From the NCBI RefSeq assembly GCF_002885955.2, contig NZ_POQS01000005.1, forward strand, positions 213,597 through 277,596: a stretch of DNA of 64,000 bases, in the 5' to 3' direction. This document shows positions 16,062 through 25,192 of this stretch, in pieces. Numbering within the stretch: the first letter of the stretch is position 1; the number at the start of each line of letters is the position of its first letter. The position numbers and the translations under genes were made by a program. The notes beneath the pieces are model-generated. The model was not told the DNA's origin, did not search any database, and saw only the letters and a program-made list of their open reading frames with translations. Source of the DNA: Achromobacter pulmonis (GTDB lineage: Bacteria > Pseudomonadota > Gammaproteobacteria > Burkholderiales > Burkholderiaceae_B).

Positions 16062-17147
16062 CTACAGCAGGGAGGCGAGCCGCACCAGTTCGGACTGGCG
16101 GCTGCATTCCATCTTGCTCAGCAGCGACGCCACCTGTTTGCGCACGGTCAGCACCGAGGCCTGGCGCAGCGTGGCGATCTCTTCGACGCTGTGGCCGGCG
16201 GCCAGTCCGGCCAGCACGGCGGCTTCGGCATGCGTGATGGCGAACACGGATACCAGCCGGTCGATGTCGGGCGGCGCGAAGGCACTTTTGCGCCGCATGC
16301 GCACCAGCAGCATGTGCTCGCCGACCAGGTTGAGCGCTTCCGGCGCCACGCTGACGTCGATCCAGCACAGCTCGCCCCAGCCGGTGGACGAGGCCAGCGA
16401 ATGCGTGCGTCCATCGCGCACAACGGCTGCGCGGCAGGCGTCGAGCTGCGCCTGCATCTTTCCATCGGCATGGCGCAGGCGCCCGCCGTTCACGTTCCAG
16501 CCGTGTCCGTCGTCCAGGTAGCGCGCGGCCAGCGGCGACATCCTGGCCACCAGGCCGTTGTTGGTCATGAGCAGGACCGCTTCGCCGACGTCGCCGAATG
16601 CGCTCTCGATGGAGCGCCAGCCGATGGCCAGCGCTTTCTCGCGTTGCGCCAGCAGGCCGCGCAGCATGCGGAAATAATGCGCGTAGGCGCCTTGCTGGAC
16701 GCGTTCATAGGTCTTGTCGTCGATCGTCGAACGCTGGAAGCCGATGCCCGCGTGCATGGTGGCGTTCGATTCGACCACCAGCGACACGATCTGCGCCATG
16801 CGGTGCTTGACCATGAAGTCCGCGTAGTATTCGGTGCGATGCAGCTGTCCGCGCTGGTGGAGGTTGGCGGTGTCCAGCCACGTGCCGGCCGGCGACAGGC
16901 GCGCATCTTTTTCGAGCACGTCGTGGCGGTAGTAGTGCTGCTGGTAGTCCGCGGTGCAGTCCTCGGGACAGCCGTGCGAATACAGGTTCACCAGGTTGTT
17001 GCGCCTGTCGAACACCAGCAGCGCGCTGCTGTCGGCGCCCACCATGTCGCGCGCGGTAGTGAGTATGTCCTGCCAAGGCGGATCGGGATCGGTAAGGTGG
17101 CTGACGGCCTCGATGGCTCGCCGGACCGCAAGCATGTGTTCGGCCAT
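16062..17147 (-). CDS. LuxR-type transcriptional regulator with unusual N-terminal sensory region
   Basis: A 361-residue regulator. The last 65 residues are a LuxR-type helix-turn-helix (FAITHAEAAVLAGLAAGHSVEEIATLRQASVLTVRKQVASLLSKM, recognition part ATLRQASVLTVRKQVASLL). The first 200 or so residues look GAF/PAS-like (WQDILTTARDMVGADSSALL near residue 25) with no autoinducer-binding signature and no receiver aspartate. It therefore probably senses a small molecule or redox state directly. It lies 120 bp downstream of the binding-protein gene of the three-component cluster on the same strand and could be co-transcribed, though no clear link is visible. Ligand and targets unknown. Confidence 0.8.
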   Translation of the reverse strand: MAEHMLAVRRAIEAVSHLTDPDPPWQDILTTARDMVGADSSALLVFDRRNNLVNLYSHGCPEDCTADYQQHYYRHDVLEKDARLSPAGTWLDTANLHQRGQLHRTEYYADFMVKHRMAQIVSLVVESNATMHAGIGFQRSTIDDKTYERVQQGAYAHYFRMLRGLLAQREKALAIGWRSIESAFGDVGEAVLLMTNNGLVARMSPLAARYLDDGHGWNVNGGRLRHADGKMQAQLDACRAAVVRDGRTHSLASSTGWGELCWIDVSVAPEALNLVGEHMLLVRMRRKSAFAPPDIDRLVSVFAITHAEAAVLAGLAAGHSVEEIATLRQASVLTVRKQVASLLSKMECSRQSELVRLASLL

Positions 17148-17267
17148 TTGACGCCTCCGACTCTGGTTCAGGCAGGCATGGCAGCCGCTGCCGCTTTTGC
17201 AAATTATCCTCGCAAATGCGCGCTTCGGATGAGAATCATCGATCTGGTGCGGCCGTACCGGAGCGTT

Positions 17268-18398
17268 TCAATCAAGCGCGCCGCCGGGGCCCGGGCCGCC
17301 CGTCGCCGGCGCGCCCGCGGGACCGGCGGCCGGCGCCTGGACCGCCGCACGCCACAGGTCCAGGAAGTGTTTTTTCTTCAGCGGGTCCAGGTACACCAGC
17401 AGGCCCACGCCCAGGCCCACCGGGCGCACGCCGGCGGCGGCGATGACCGAGGCGTTCACCGGCCGCATGCCGGATTGCTCCTGCACCATCTGCTGGCCGC
17501 GCGGCGACAGCAGGTAGTCCAGGAATTGCGCGCCGAGATCGGGACGCGGCGCCTGGCGCGGGATGATGGCCGAGCGCGACAGCATCAGCGTGTAGTCCTG
17601 CGGGTACACGATGGCCAGCGGCGCGCCGCGCGCGATGCGGTGGCGCGTATAGGATTCCAGCAGGTTGTAGGCCAGCGTGGTCTGGCCGCGCTCGAGCTGG
17701 TCCAGCGCATGTTCGGTGGACGCGTGCATGGCGACGCGGTTGCGTCCGAACGCGGCCAGCAGCGCGCCGGCCATGCTGTCCAGGCGCGTGTCCTGCGTGG
17801 CGGCCAGATAGCCGATGCCGCTGCCCTGCACGTCATAGGTCGAGATGCTGCCGGCCAGCGGCTGGTCCGGCGCCTGCAGCAGCGACAGCAGTTCGCGCCG
17901 CGTGCGCGGCGCGCGCGCGGCCGGCAGCCTGTCGGTGTTGTAGACCATCACGATGGGATCGGTGCCGATGCTGAAGACCTCGTCGCGCCAGTTCGCCCAG
18001 CGCGGCAGCGCCTGCGTCTGCGGCGACACATGGGGCAACGCGTAGCCGTCGTTGACCAGCTTGGTCTGCAGGTCCATGGCGCTGCTGATGACGATGTCCG
18101 GGCCGGTGCGCGCGCCGGGCGCCTGCCACGCGCGCGCCACGGCCTGCGCGTACAGGTCCTGCGTGGAGATCTCGGTGTATTCCAGCCGCACGGAGGGATT
18201 GAGCCGGCTGAAATCCTCCAGCACGCCGCGAAACACCTGCACGCTGTTGGAGGCATGCACCACCAGCACGTTGCGGCTGTCGGCCGGCCCCAGCGTCAGC
18301 CCGTCGCCGCTGGTTTCGGCGGCCTGGCCGGCCAGCGGCAGCAGCACGGCGGCGGCGATGGCGAGCCCGCGCCAGGCGGCGATGAGCCTACTTTTCAT
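17268..18398 (-). CDS. Periplasmic solute-binding protein encoded with a two-component system
   Basis: A 376-residue secreted protein with a signal peptide ending in AGQA-AETS. The core is a type II binding fold of the iron/oxyanion group (VLVVHASNSVQVFRGVLEDF, GPDIVISSAMDLQTKLVNDG, STYDVQGSGIGYLAA). A low-complexity Pro/Gly/Ala tail closes the protein. The gene overlaps the histidine kinase stop by eleven bases, so receptor, kinase and response regulator are made together. No transporter subunits are adjacent on this strand. Its likely job is to present ligand to the kinase, as in other periplasmic-receptor-assisted two-component systems. Ligand not known; a carboxylate is suggested by the divergent CitMHS gene. 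Confidence 0.82.
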   Translation of the reverse strand: MKSRLIAAWRGLAIAAAVLLPLAGQAAETSGDGLTLGPADSRNVLVVHASNSVQVFRGVLEDFSRLNPSVRLEYTEISTQDLYAQAVARAWQAPGARTGPDIVISSAMDLQTKLVNDGYALPHVSPQTQALPRWANWRDEVFSIGTDPIVMVYNTDRLPAARAPRTRRELLSLLQAPDQPLAGSISTYDVQGSGIGYLAATQDTRLDSMAGALLAAFGRNRVAMHASTEHALDQLERGQTTLAYNLLESYTRHRIARGAPLAIVYPQDYTLMLSRSAIIPRQAPRPDLGAQFLDYLLSPRGQQMVQEQSGMRPVNASVIAAAGVRPVGLGVGLLVYLDPLKKKHFLDLWRAAVQAPAAGPAGAPATGGPGPGGALD

Positions 18399-19797
18399 GG
18401 GCCGTCCCCGGCAGCGTGATCGCGGCTTCCAGTCCGCCGTCCACCCGGTTGCTCAGGACCAGCCGGCCCTGGTGGATCTCGACCACGCGCTTGACGATGG
18501 ACAGCCCCAGGCCGGCGCCGGACGAGCGCGGATTGGGGCCGCGGGTGAAGCGCTCGAACGCCGCGTGGGCCAGCGCCGGCGGTATGCCGGGGCCGCGGTC
18601 CGACACGGCGACGCGCCAGCCCGCGTCCGCGCGCTCCAGCCGCACTTCGATGTGGCCTTCTTCGTTGGCGCCGTGGCGCAGCGCGTTGTCGATCAGATTC
18701 TTGAAGGCTTCGCGCAGCATCAGGCTGTCGCCCGGCACGACCGGCGGATGCGCGTCGCCGGCGTCGGGCAGGCGCAGCCGCACGTCGGGCTGCGGGTCGG
18801 CCTGCGGCACCGTGTCGTACACCGCCTGGCCGAGCAGTTCGGCCAGGTCCACCGGCTGGAACTGCCTGACGTTGCTGCGGTGGATCACGCTGGCGTCGGA
18901 CAGCAGCTGGTTGACCAGGCGCGAGAGTTTCTCGGCGTTGCGCAGCACCGCCAGCAGGCTGCGGCGCTGTTCGGCCGGGTCTTCCTCGTCCAGCGCCACT
19001 TCCATCTGGGCGTGCAGCGCGGCCAGCGGCGTGCGCAGCTGGTGCGCGGCCTCGGCGATGAACAGGCGCAGCGTGTCCAGGTTTTCCGACAGGCGCGCCA
19101 TGAAGCCGTCCAGCGCATGCACCAGGGTGTCGAGCTCCTGCGGCACGGGCGCATCGATGGGATGCAGTTCGGAGGCGCCGCGCGCGGCCAGTTCGCGCTC
19201 GATGCGCTGGATCGGCGAGAGCGAGCGCTGCAGGCCCCAGTAGGCCAGCGCCAGCGCCGCGGCGGCAAAGCCGATCAGGGCCAGCGTGCCCTGCCACAGT
19301 ATGCCGGCGGCCAGCGCGTTGCGCGCCTCGCGCGTCTGGGCGACTTCGATGACGGCGGTTTCTGCGTCGCGCGGGCCGGCGATCTTGCGCTCCATCCAGG
19401 CCACGCGCACCGGCTCGTCCTGGTAGCGGGCCTCGAACAGGCGCGGCGTGTCGGCCGGCGCGGCCTCGGCGCGCGCGGGCGGCGAGGGCAGGTCGGCGTA
19501 GCCCGAGACCAGTTCGCCGCCGCCGGCGGTGACGCGGTAGAACACGCGGTCGCGCGGCGCCTGCTCCAGCAGCGCCAGCGACGCGTAGGGCATGTCCATG
19601 CGCCATTCGCCCTGCACCAGCTGCAGGCTGTCGGCGATCGACAGCACCGAGGCGCGCAGCAGCTGGTCGTAGGTGGTGTCGGCGGTCTGGTAGGCGTAGC
19701 TGCGCACCAGCAGGTAGAGCGCGGCCAGGGCGGCCGCGAACAGGGCCAGCAGCGTGGCCAGCATGCGGCGGCGGACGGAGATTCGGCGCTGCGGCAC
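18388..19797 (-). CDS. Sensor histidine kinase, TctE-like
   Basis: A 469-residue membrane sensor kinase. The GTG at 19797 lies three bases after the response-regulator stop. Membrane segments are at about 13-31 and 168-188 with a periplasmic 2CSK_N-like sensor between them, as in the tricarboxylate sensor TctE. A short HAMP-like linker leads to the H-box AEAAHQLRTPLAALHAQ with phospho-acceptor His252. The ATP-binding domain carries an N-box (LIDNALRHG) and G-boxes (VSDRGPGIP, GAGLGLSIVKRVVE). The kinase most likely receives a signal from the co-encoded binding protein and phosphorylates the OmpR-type regulator. Confidence 0.88.
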   Translation of the reverse strand: MPQRRISVRRRMLATLLALFAAALAALYLLVRSYAYQTADTTYDQLLRASVLSIADSLQLVQGEWRMDMPYASLALLEQAPRDRVFYRVTAGGGELVSGYADLPSPPARAEAAPADTPRLFEARYQDEPVRVAWMERKIAGPRDAETAVIEVAQTREARNALAAGILWQGTLALIGFAAAALALAYWGLQRSLSPIQRIERELAARGASELHPIDAPVPQELDTLVHALDGFMARLSENLDTLRLFIAEAAHQLRTPLAALHAQMEVALDEEDPAEQRRSLLAVLRNAEKLSRLVNQLLSDASVIHRSNVRQFQPVDLAELLGQAVYDTVPQADPQPDVRLRLPDAGDAHPPVVPGDSLMLREAFKNLIDNALRHGANEEGHIEVRLERADAGWRVAVSDRGPGIPPALAHAAFERFTRGPNPRSSGAGLGLSIVKRVVEIHQGRLVLSNRVDGGLEAAITLPGTAHEK

Positions 19798-19800
19798 GGG

Positions 19801-20490
19801 CTACTCGGAGTCGTCGGCCGCCTCGCCGACCGCCGTCAGCAGGTAGCCGGTGCCGCGCTGCGTCTCGATGCGCAGCGGCGTGCCTTCGAGCTTGCGGCGC
19901 AGGCGGGCGATGTAGACCTCGATGGCGTTGGGGGCCGCGTCGTCGTCGAAGGCGAACAGCTTGCTGGCGATTTCGGCCTTGCTGACGCTGCGGTTCATGC
20001 CGGCCAGCAGGATCTCCAGCAGGCTGTATTCGCGCTTGGGCAGTTCGATGCGCCGTCCGCCCAACGTGACCTGGCGCGCCGCGCTGTCGATGGCCAGTTC
20101 GCCGAAGCGCAGCACGCCCGCGGCCTGGGCCGCGGGCCGGCGCAAGAGGGCGCGGCAGCGCGCCTCCAGCTCGCGGAAATCGAAGGGCTTGGCGAGGTAG
20201 TCGTCGGCGCCGGTATCCAGGGCGTGGACCCGGTCTTCGATGTCGATGCGCGCGGTCAGCGCCAGCACCGGCGTCTTGCTGCCCCGGTCGCGCAGGCGCA
20301 GCAGGATGTCGAAGCCCGACATGCGCGGCAGGCCGATGTCCAGGATGACCAGGTCGAAGGTCTCGTATTGCAGCACGCCGTCGGCGCTCAGGCCGTCGTT
20401 CTGGCTGTCGACCGCATGGCCGAGCCGGCGCAGCCGGCGCACGATGGCGTCGGCCAGGTCCTCGTCGTCTTCGATCACCAGTATGCGCAT
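19801..20490 (-). CDS. OmpR-family response regulator, TctD/QseB-like
   Basis: A 229-residue response regulator. The receiver (1-115) has acidic pocket Glu7-Asp8-Asp9, phospho-acceptor Asp51 (LVILDIGLPRMSGFD) and the switch Lys near 101 (DDYLAKPFDF). A C-terminal winged helix follows from about residue 130 (RQVTLGGRRIELPKREYSLLE, read as RRIELPKREYSLLEILLAG), ending IETQRGTGYLLTAVGEA. It is the first gene of the regulator-kinase-binding protein operon and is divergent from the CitMHS gene across 152 bp, where its binding sites would be expected. No clear direct repeats were identified there. Confidence 0.9.
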   Translation of the reverse strand: MRILVIEDDEDLADAIVRRLRRLGHAVDSQNDGLSADGVLQYETFDLVILDIGLPRMSGFDILLRLRDRGSKTPVLALTARIDIEDRVHALDTGADDYLAKPFDFRELEARCRALLRRPAAQAAGVLRFGELAIDSAARQVTLGGRRIELPKREYSLLEILLAGMNRSVSKAEIASKLFAFDDDAAPNAIEVYIARLRRKLEGTPLRIETQRGTGYLLTAVGEAADDSE

Positions 20491-20642
20491 GGCGGGAATT
20501 GTCGCACGGAGATTCAGGGGGACGGACCAGCGTCCGCCACGAAAAAGACAGGTTGTCGACAGCTTTAGTTTCTAGTCTTGCGGTCCAGCTTCCCCCGCCG
20601 GAGGCTGCCTCGCATAACAACGACGAGTCGGAGATAACCCTC

Positions 20643-21983
20643 ATGCTATTGACCCTGCTTGGCTTCGGCATGGTGATCACGTTCATGACGCTGATCATGA
20701 CCAAGCGGCTGTCGCCCCTGGTGGCGCTCATTCTTGTTCCCATTCTTTTTGCCTTGCTGGGCGGCTTCGGGGCGGGCATAGACAAGATGATGCTGGACGG
20801 CATCCGCAAGATCGCGCCGACCGGCGTGATGCTGATGTTCGCCATCCTGTATTTCGGCGTCATGATCGACGCCGGCCTGTTCGACCCCATCGTGGGCCGC
20901 ATCCTGCGCGCGGTGAAGGGCGATCCGCTGAAGATCGTGGTGGGCACGACCGTGCTGGCGCTGGTGATCTCGCTGGACGGCGACGGCTCGACCACCTACA
21001 TGATCGTGGTGGCCTCGATGCTGCCGCTGTACCGGCGTCTGAAAATGAACGCATTGGCCATGACCTGCCTGGCCATGCTGGCCAGCGGCGTCATGAACCT
21101 GACGCCCTGGGGCGGGCCCACGGCGCGCGCGGCCAGCGCGCTGCACGTGGACGCCGGCGACATCTTCGTGCCGCTGGTGCCGGTGATGGGCGTGGCCATC
21201 GTCGCCATCCTGGTCCTGGCGTTCTGCCTGGGGCTGCGCGAACGCCGCCGCCTGGGCGTGCTGTCGCTGCCCGAGGGCGCGTCGCTGCACGCGGGCTACG
21301 ACGAGGACGGTCCCAAGACGCTGCCCGAGATCGAGGTCGACCACGACCTGCGCCGTCCGCGCCTGCTGTGGGTGAACGCCGGCCTGACGCTGGCGCTGAT
21401 GGTGAGCCTGATCCTGGGCGTGCTGCCGCTGCCGGTGCTGTTCATGATCGCCTTCGCGATCGCGCTGGTCATCAACTACCCCGACCTGGCCGAGCAGCGC
21501 CGCCGCGTGACGCAGCACGCCGGCAACGTGCTGTCGGTGGTGTCGCTGATCTTCGCGGCCGGCATCTTCACCGGCATCCTGTCGGGCACCGGCATGGTCG
21601 AGGCCATGTCGCGCAGCCTGCTGGCGGTGATCCCGGACGCGATGGGGCCGTACCTGGCCGGCATCACCGCGCTGGTGAGCCTGCCCTTCACCTTCTTCAT
21701 GTCCAACGACGCTTTCTACTTCGGCGTGCTGCCGATCCTGAGCGAAGCGGCGCAGGGCTACGGAATTTCCGCGGTCGAGATGGCGCGCGCCTCGCTGGTC
21801 GGCCAGCCCGTGCACCTGCTCAGCCCCCTGGTTCCTTCCACCTACCTGCTGGTGGGCCTGGCCGGCGTCGACTTCGGCGACCACCAGCGCTATTCGCTGA
21901 AGTGGGCCACCATGGTCTGCCTGGTGATGCTGGCCGCCGCGCTGGCGTTCGGCCTGTTCCCGCTAGTGGGTCAAACTTCCTGA
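20643..21983 (+). CDS. CitMHS-family metal-citrate:proton symporter
   Basis: A 446-residue transporter with about twelve hydrophobic segments. The ATG at 20643 is chosen because the membrane protein begins there (MLLTLLGFGMVITFMTLIM) and upstream codons are in the divergent control region. Diagnostic stretches include ISLDGDGSTTYMIVVASMLP (about residue 110), VMNLTPWGGPTARAASAL and FFMSNDAFYFGVLPIL. CitMHS proteins import citrate complexed with Mg2+ or Ca2+ in symport with protons. The gene is divergent from a TctDE-like sensing operon and followed 9 bp later by a PhaB-like reductase gene, so the pair is probably induced by a tri- or dicarboxylate. The exact substrate is inferred. Confidence 0.88.
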   Translation: MLLTLLGFGMVITFMTLIMTKRLSPLVALILVPILFALLGGFGAGIDKMMLDGIRKIAPTGVMLMFAILYFGVMIDAGLFDPIVGRILRAVKGDPLKIVVGTTVLALVISLDGDGSTTYMIVVASMLPLYRRLKMNALAMTCLAMLASGVMNLTPWGGPTARAASALHVDAGDIFVPLVPVMGVAIVAILVLAFCLGLRERRRLGVLSLPEGASLHAGYDEDGPKTLPEIEVDHDLRRPRLLWVNAGLTLALMVSLILGVLPLPVLFMIAFAIALVINYPDLAEQRRRVTQHAGNVLSVVSLIFAAGIFTGILSGTGMVEAMSRSLLAVIPDAMGPYLAGITALVSLPFTFFMSNDAFYFGVLPILSEAAQGYGISAVEMARASLVGQPVHLLSPLVPSTYLLVGLAGVDFGDHQRYSLKWATMVCLVMLAAALAFGLFPLVGQTS

Positions 21984-21992
21984 GGACTTGTC

Positions 21993-22733
21993 ATGGCTTT
22001 GCGCATTGCTTATGTCACCAGCGGAATGGGCCACACCGGCACCGCGATCTGCCAGGCGCTGCACCTTGCGGGACACCGTGTGGTGGCGGGCTGCGGCCCG
22101 CGCTCCACGCGCAAGGACCACTGGCTGAAGGAACAGAAGTCGCTGGGCTACGACTTCATCGCCTCCGAGGGCGACGCCACCGACTGGGCCTCGACCGAGG
22201 CGGCCTTCGCCAAGGTGCGGCGCGAGGTCGGCGAGATCGACGTGCTGGTCAACAACGCCGGCGCCATGCTGGACATGCGTTTCCGCCAGATGAGCCACGC
22301 CGACTGGTCGGCGGTGCTGCGCAGCAACCTGGACACGCTGTTCAACAGCACCAAGCAGGTGGTCGACAGCATGGCCGACCGCGGCTGGGGCCGCATCATC
22401 AACATCGGTTCGGTGGCGGCCGAGAAAGGCCAGATCGGCCAGATCAACTACGCCACGGCCAAGGGCGCGGTCATCGGCTTCACGCGCTCGCTGGCGCAGG
22501 AAGTGGCCGCGCGCGGCGTGACCGTCAACCTGGTGTCGCCGGGCTTCATCGCCGACGACACGGTCAAGGCCTTCCCGCCGGCGCTGCTGGACCGCATCGT
22601 CGAAAGCGTGCCGGTCGGCCGCCTGGGCACCGCCCAGGACCTGGCCGGGCTGTGCGCGTGGCTGGCCTCGGACGAGGCCGCTTTCGTCACCGGCGCGAAC
22701 TACGCGATCAACGGCGGCGTCTACATGAGCTGA
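21993..22733 (+). CDS. PhaB-like short-chain dehydrogenase (acetoacetyl-CoA reductase family)
   Basis: A 246-residue classical SDR close in wording to NADPH-dependent acetoacetyl-CoA reductase (RIAYVTSGMGHTGTAICQAL, VVAGCGPRS, KQVVDSMADRGWGRIINI). The catalytic triad is Ser140, Tyr153 and Lys157 (INYATAKG). The cofactor loop reads TSGMGHTGT where PhaB has TGGMGGIGT, and the region around residue 92 (AMLDMRF) also differs. Substrate may therefore have shifted away from acetoacetyl-CoA. It is the second gene of the CitMHS operon, nine bases downstream, with no other polyhydroxyalkanoate genes nearby. A reductase for a CoA ester or keto acid is the safest call. Confidence 0.82.
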   Translation: MALRIAYVTSGMGHTGTAICQALHLAGHRVVAGCGPRSTRKDHWLKEQKSLGYDFIASEGDATDWASTEAAFAKVRREVGEIDVLVNNAGAMLDMRFRQMSHADWSAVLRSNLDTLFNSTKQVVDSMADRGWGRIINIGSVAAEKGQIGQINYATAKGAVIGFTRSLAQEVAARGVTVNLVSPGFIADDTVKAFPPALLDRIVESVPVGRLGTAQDLAGLCAWLASDEAAFVTGANYAINGGVYMS

Positions 22734-22743
22734 AGCGCCTGCT

Positions 22744-23709
22744 TCAGTTCTGCAGCTTGACCGCGCCGCTGTCGAGCAGCTTCTTCCACTTGGCGTCGTC
22801 GGCCTCGATGAACTTCTGCAGGTCGGCCGGCGAGCCGCCGCCGGCGATCATGCCGGCGTTGTCGACGGCGGCCTTGAATTCCGGGGTGGCGATGGCGGCA
22901 CGCAGCGCCGCGTTCACCTGTTCCAACTGCGCCGCCGGGATGCTGTTGGCGGCGGCGACCGAGAACCATTGCGTGGCGGCGTAGCCCTTGAAGCCGGTTT
23001 CCTCCACCGTAGGCACGTCGGGCAGGCTCTTGAGGCGGTACGGCGTGGTGACCGCGTAGGCCTTGAGCGCGCCGGCCTTGATCTGCGGCATGACGGGGGC
23101 CGAGCCCAGTATCGCCAGCGGAATCTGGCCGCCGGCCACGTCCGACACCGCCTGCCCGCCGCCCTTGTAGGGTACGTGCACCATGCGCGTGCCGGCATAC
23201 TGGTTCAGCAGTTCGCCGGCCAGGTTCTGCGAAGTGCCGTTGCCCGAGCTGCCGTAGCTCCACGCTTCGGGCCGGCGCCTGGCGTCGGCCAGCACGTCCT
23301 GCAGCGTGGCGCGCGCGTTTTTGGCCGGTCCGACGATGACCATGGGGCCTTCGGCCATCAGGATGACGGGCGACAGTTCATGGCCGATCCGCGGCTGCGG
23401 CGTGGGGTAGACCAGCGGCCCCGGCACGGTCAGCAGATAGCCGTCTTCCGGCTTGCTGCGCGCCACCAGCTGCAGCGCGATGGCGCCGGCCGCGCCCGGG
23501 CGGTTTTCCACGATCACGTTCAGCCCGCTTTGCCGCGCCAGTTCCTGGGCGGCGATGCGGGTCAGGACGTCGGCGGTGCCGCCGGGCACGAAGCCCACGA
23601 CCCAGGTGATCTGCTTGGCGGGCCAGTCCAGCCCGGCCTGCGCCGCGCCGGCGGCGGCGAAGGCCGCGGCGCCGAACAGCAGCGCGCCGCAACGGATGAC
23701 GAACTTCAT
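22744..23709 (-). CDS. Bug/TctC-type periplasmic binding protein
   Basis: A 321-residue secreted receptor of the Bug family. The signal peptide ends near residue 26 (GAAQA-GLDWP). Family landmarks are ITWVVGFVPGGTADVLTRIA (about 34-53), VIVENRPGAAGAIALQLVA and MVHVPYKGGGQAVSDVAGGQ. Unlike the related gene at 12493 the frame is intact. Bug proteins bind small carboxylates or amides and normally serve a tripartite TctA/TctB transporter, but none is present in this window. The gene lies 52 bp downstream of a sulfatase gene on the same strand, so a sulfated or carboxylated organic compound is a plausible ligand. Confidence 0.88.
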   Translation of the reverse strand: MKFVIRCGALLFGAAAFAAAGAAQAGLDWPAKQITWVVGFVPGGTADVLTRIAAQELARQSGLNVIVENRPGAAGAIALQLVARSKPEDGYLLTVPGPLVYPTPQPRIGHELSPVILMAEGPMVIVGPAKNARATLQDVLADARRRPEAWSYGSSGNGTSQNLAGELLNQYAGTRMVHVPYKGGGQAVSDVAGGQIPLAILGSAPVMPQIKAGALKAYAVTTPYRLKSLPDVPTVEETGFKGYAATQWFSVAAANSIPAAQLEQVNAALRAAIATPEFKAAVDNAGMIAGGGSPADLQKFIEADDAKWKKLLDSGAVKLQN

Positions 23710-23761
23710 GGTATTCCCCTGATGCTTTTCTTGTGTTGTGTTGGCGGTTCCGCCCGGGCCT

Positions 23762-25093
23762 TCAACTGGGGTCCGGCTTGCCGGGCGGCGTGTTCGGGTG
23801 GGCGAGGCACGACTGGTTGAACGCCTGCACCATTTTCAGAATGGGGCCGAGCACCCAGGTGTTGAAGATGAGGATGTCGCTCTCTTCCTTGGGGTCCTGC
23901 TTCAGGTTGAACAGATAGGGCGACTCCAGCTTGCCCTTGCCTTCGTTGACCTCCGGCTCCCAGTAGAAATGCAGTTTCCAGTCGCGCCACTTGACCGCGC
24001 GCAGGTCGTTCTTGATGTAGAACAGAAAGCCCTCGCGCGCCGAGGCCGGGCTGGCGCCGGTGAAGAAGTCGGTCTGGTCCACGCCGTCGATGGGCCGGTC
24101 CTGCGGAATCGGCGCGCCGCCGATGCGCGACAGCGTGGTGTACAGGTCGGTAACGTGCACGATCTCGTTGGAGACCCGGCCCGGCTCGACCTTGCCGGGC
24201 CAGCGGATGATGAAGGGCACGCGCAGGCTGCCTTCCATGGCCGTATGGTAGGTGCCGGTCCAGGGGCCGGCGGTGCCGCGGTACGGCTTGCGGAACTCGG
24301 GGCCGTTGTCGCTGCAGAAGATGAAGACGGTATCGTCGCGCAGGCCCAGCTCGTCCACCGCCTGCGAAATCTGGCCCACGCGGTGGTCCATTTCCACCAT
24401 GGAGTCGGCGAAGTCGCCGGCCCCGGTGCGTCCGGCGAAATCCGGGTGCGGCAGGGTGGGGAAATGCAGGTGCACCAGCGGCAGGTACAGGAAGAAGGGG
24501 CGCGCGGCCTGCGCGTGCCTGCGCATGAAGCCGATGGAGCGCTCGACCAGTTCGGCGTCGATGCCGCGGCGCGTGTCCAGGTCGTAGACCTTCACGTTTT
24601 CCGAGGGCGAGCCGGCCTGCCCCTGCATGATGTGCGGGATGTCGGCGACCGCGGGATCGAAACCGATCGAGGACGTGAACTGGCTCTCGTCGGTGGTGCG
24701 CGGAATGCCGTACCACTCGTCGAAGCCGCGGTCGCTGGGGTAGCGGCCGGGGATGTCGCCCAGGTGCCATTTGCCGTAGTGCGCGGTGGCGTAGCCCTGC
24801 GCCGACAGCTGCTGCGCCAGCGTGATTTCGTCGCGCGCCAGCCCCTGCGGCAGCCCGGGAGGCACCGATTGCAGGCAGCCGGTGCGGATCGGATGGCGGC
24901 CGCTCATCAGCGCGGAGCGGGTCGGCACGCAGTCGCTTTCCACGTTGAAGTTCTGCAGCAGCAGGCCTTCGGCGGCGAGATGGTCGATGTGCGGCGTGGG
25001 CGCGCCGCGCAGGGCGCCGCCGCCATAGCAGCCCAGTTCTCCCCATCCCAGGTTGTCGGCCACGATCAGTACGATGTTGGGCTTGTTTGCCAC
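23762..25093 (-). CDS. Arylsulfatase family protein, Cys-type, cytoplasmic
   Basis: A 443-residue sulfatase from the GTG at 25093, which follows an AGAGGG ribosome-binding site; the frame upstream is open but not protein-like. The N-terminus ANKPNIVLIVADNLGWGELG provides metal ligands near Asp13. The active-site signature is C55-V-P-T-R with SALMSGRHPIRTG after it, so a formylglycine-generating enzyme is required. FIFCSDNGPEFRKPYRGTAG is the second conserved region. No signal peptide is present, so the enzyme is cytoplasmic and its substrate is imported. It is coupled with the Bug gene downstream and divergent from a LysR gene. Substrate unknown. Confidence 0.87.
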   Translation of the reverse strand: MANKPNIVLIVADNLGWGELGCYGGGALRGAPTPHIDHLAAEGLLLQNFNVESDCVPTRSALMSGRHPIRTGCLQSVPPGLPQGLARDEITLAQQLSAQGYATAHYGKWHLGDIPGRYPSDRGFDEWYGIPRTTDESQFTSSIGFDPAVADIPHIMQGQAGSPSENVKVYDLDTRRGIDAELVERSIGFMRRHAQAARPFFLYLPLVHLHFPTLPHPDFAGRTGAGDFADSMVEMDHRVGQISQAVDELGLRDDTVFIFCSDNGPEFRKPYRGTAGPWTGTYHTAMEGSLRVPFIIRWPGKVEPGRVSNEIVHVTDLYTTLSRIGGAPIPQDRPIDGVDQTDFFTGASPASAREGFLFYIKNDLRAVKWRDWKLHFYWEPEVNEGKGKLESPYLFNLKQDPKEESDILIFNTWVLGPILKMVQAFNQSCLAHPNTPPGKPDPS

Positions 25094-25168
25094 GCGCTGC
25101 ACCCTCTGTTTTTTGTCGGTTACGACGGAAATTCTAGGTCGGGGCGCTTGGCGTAATATTCCTGAAGG

Positions 25169-25182
25169 TATGAATTCCCATA
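25169..25182. promoter_or_regulatory. Candidate LysR box TATG-AATTCC-CATA
   Basis: A short interrupted palindrome in the 99-bp AT-rich gap between the divergent sulfatase and LysR genes, ending 11 bp before the LysR start. It has the T-N12-A form common to LysR sites. No experimental or comparative support was available. Confidence 0.35.
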
Positions 25183-25192
25183 AATAATATTC

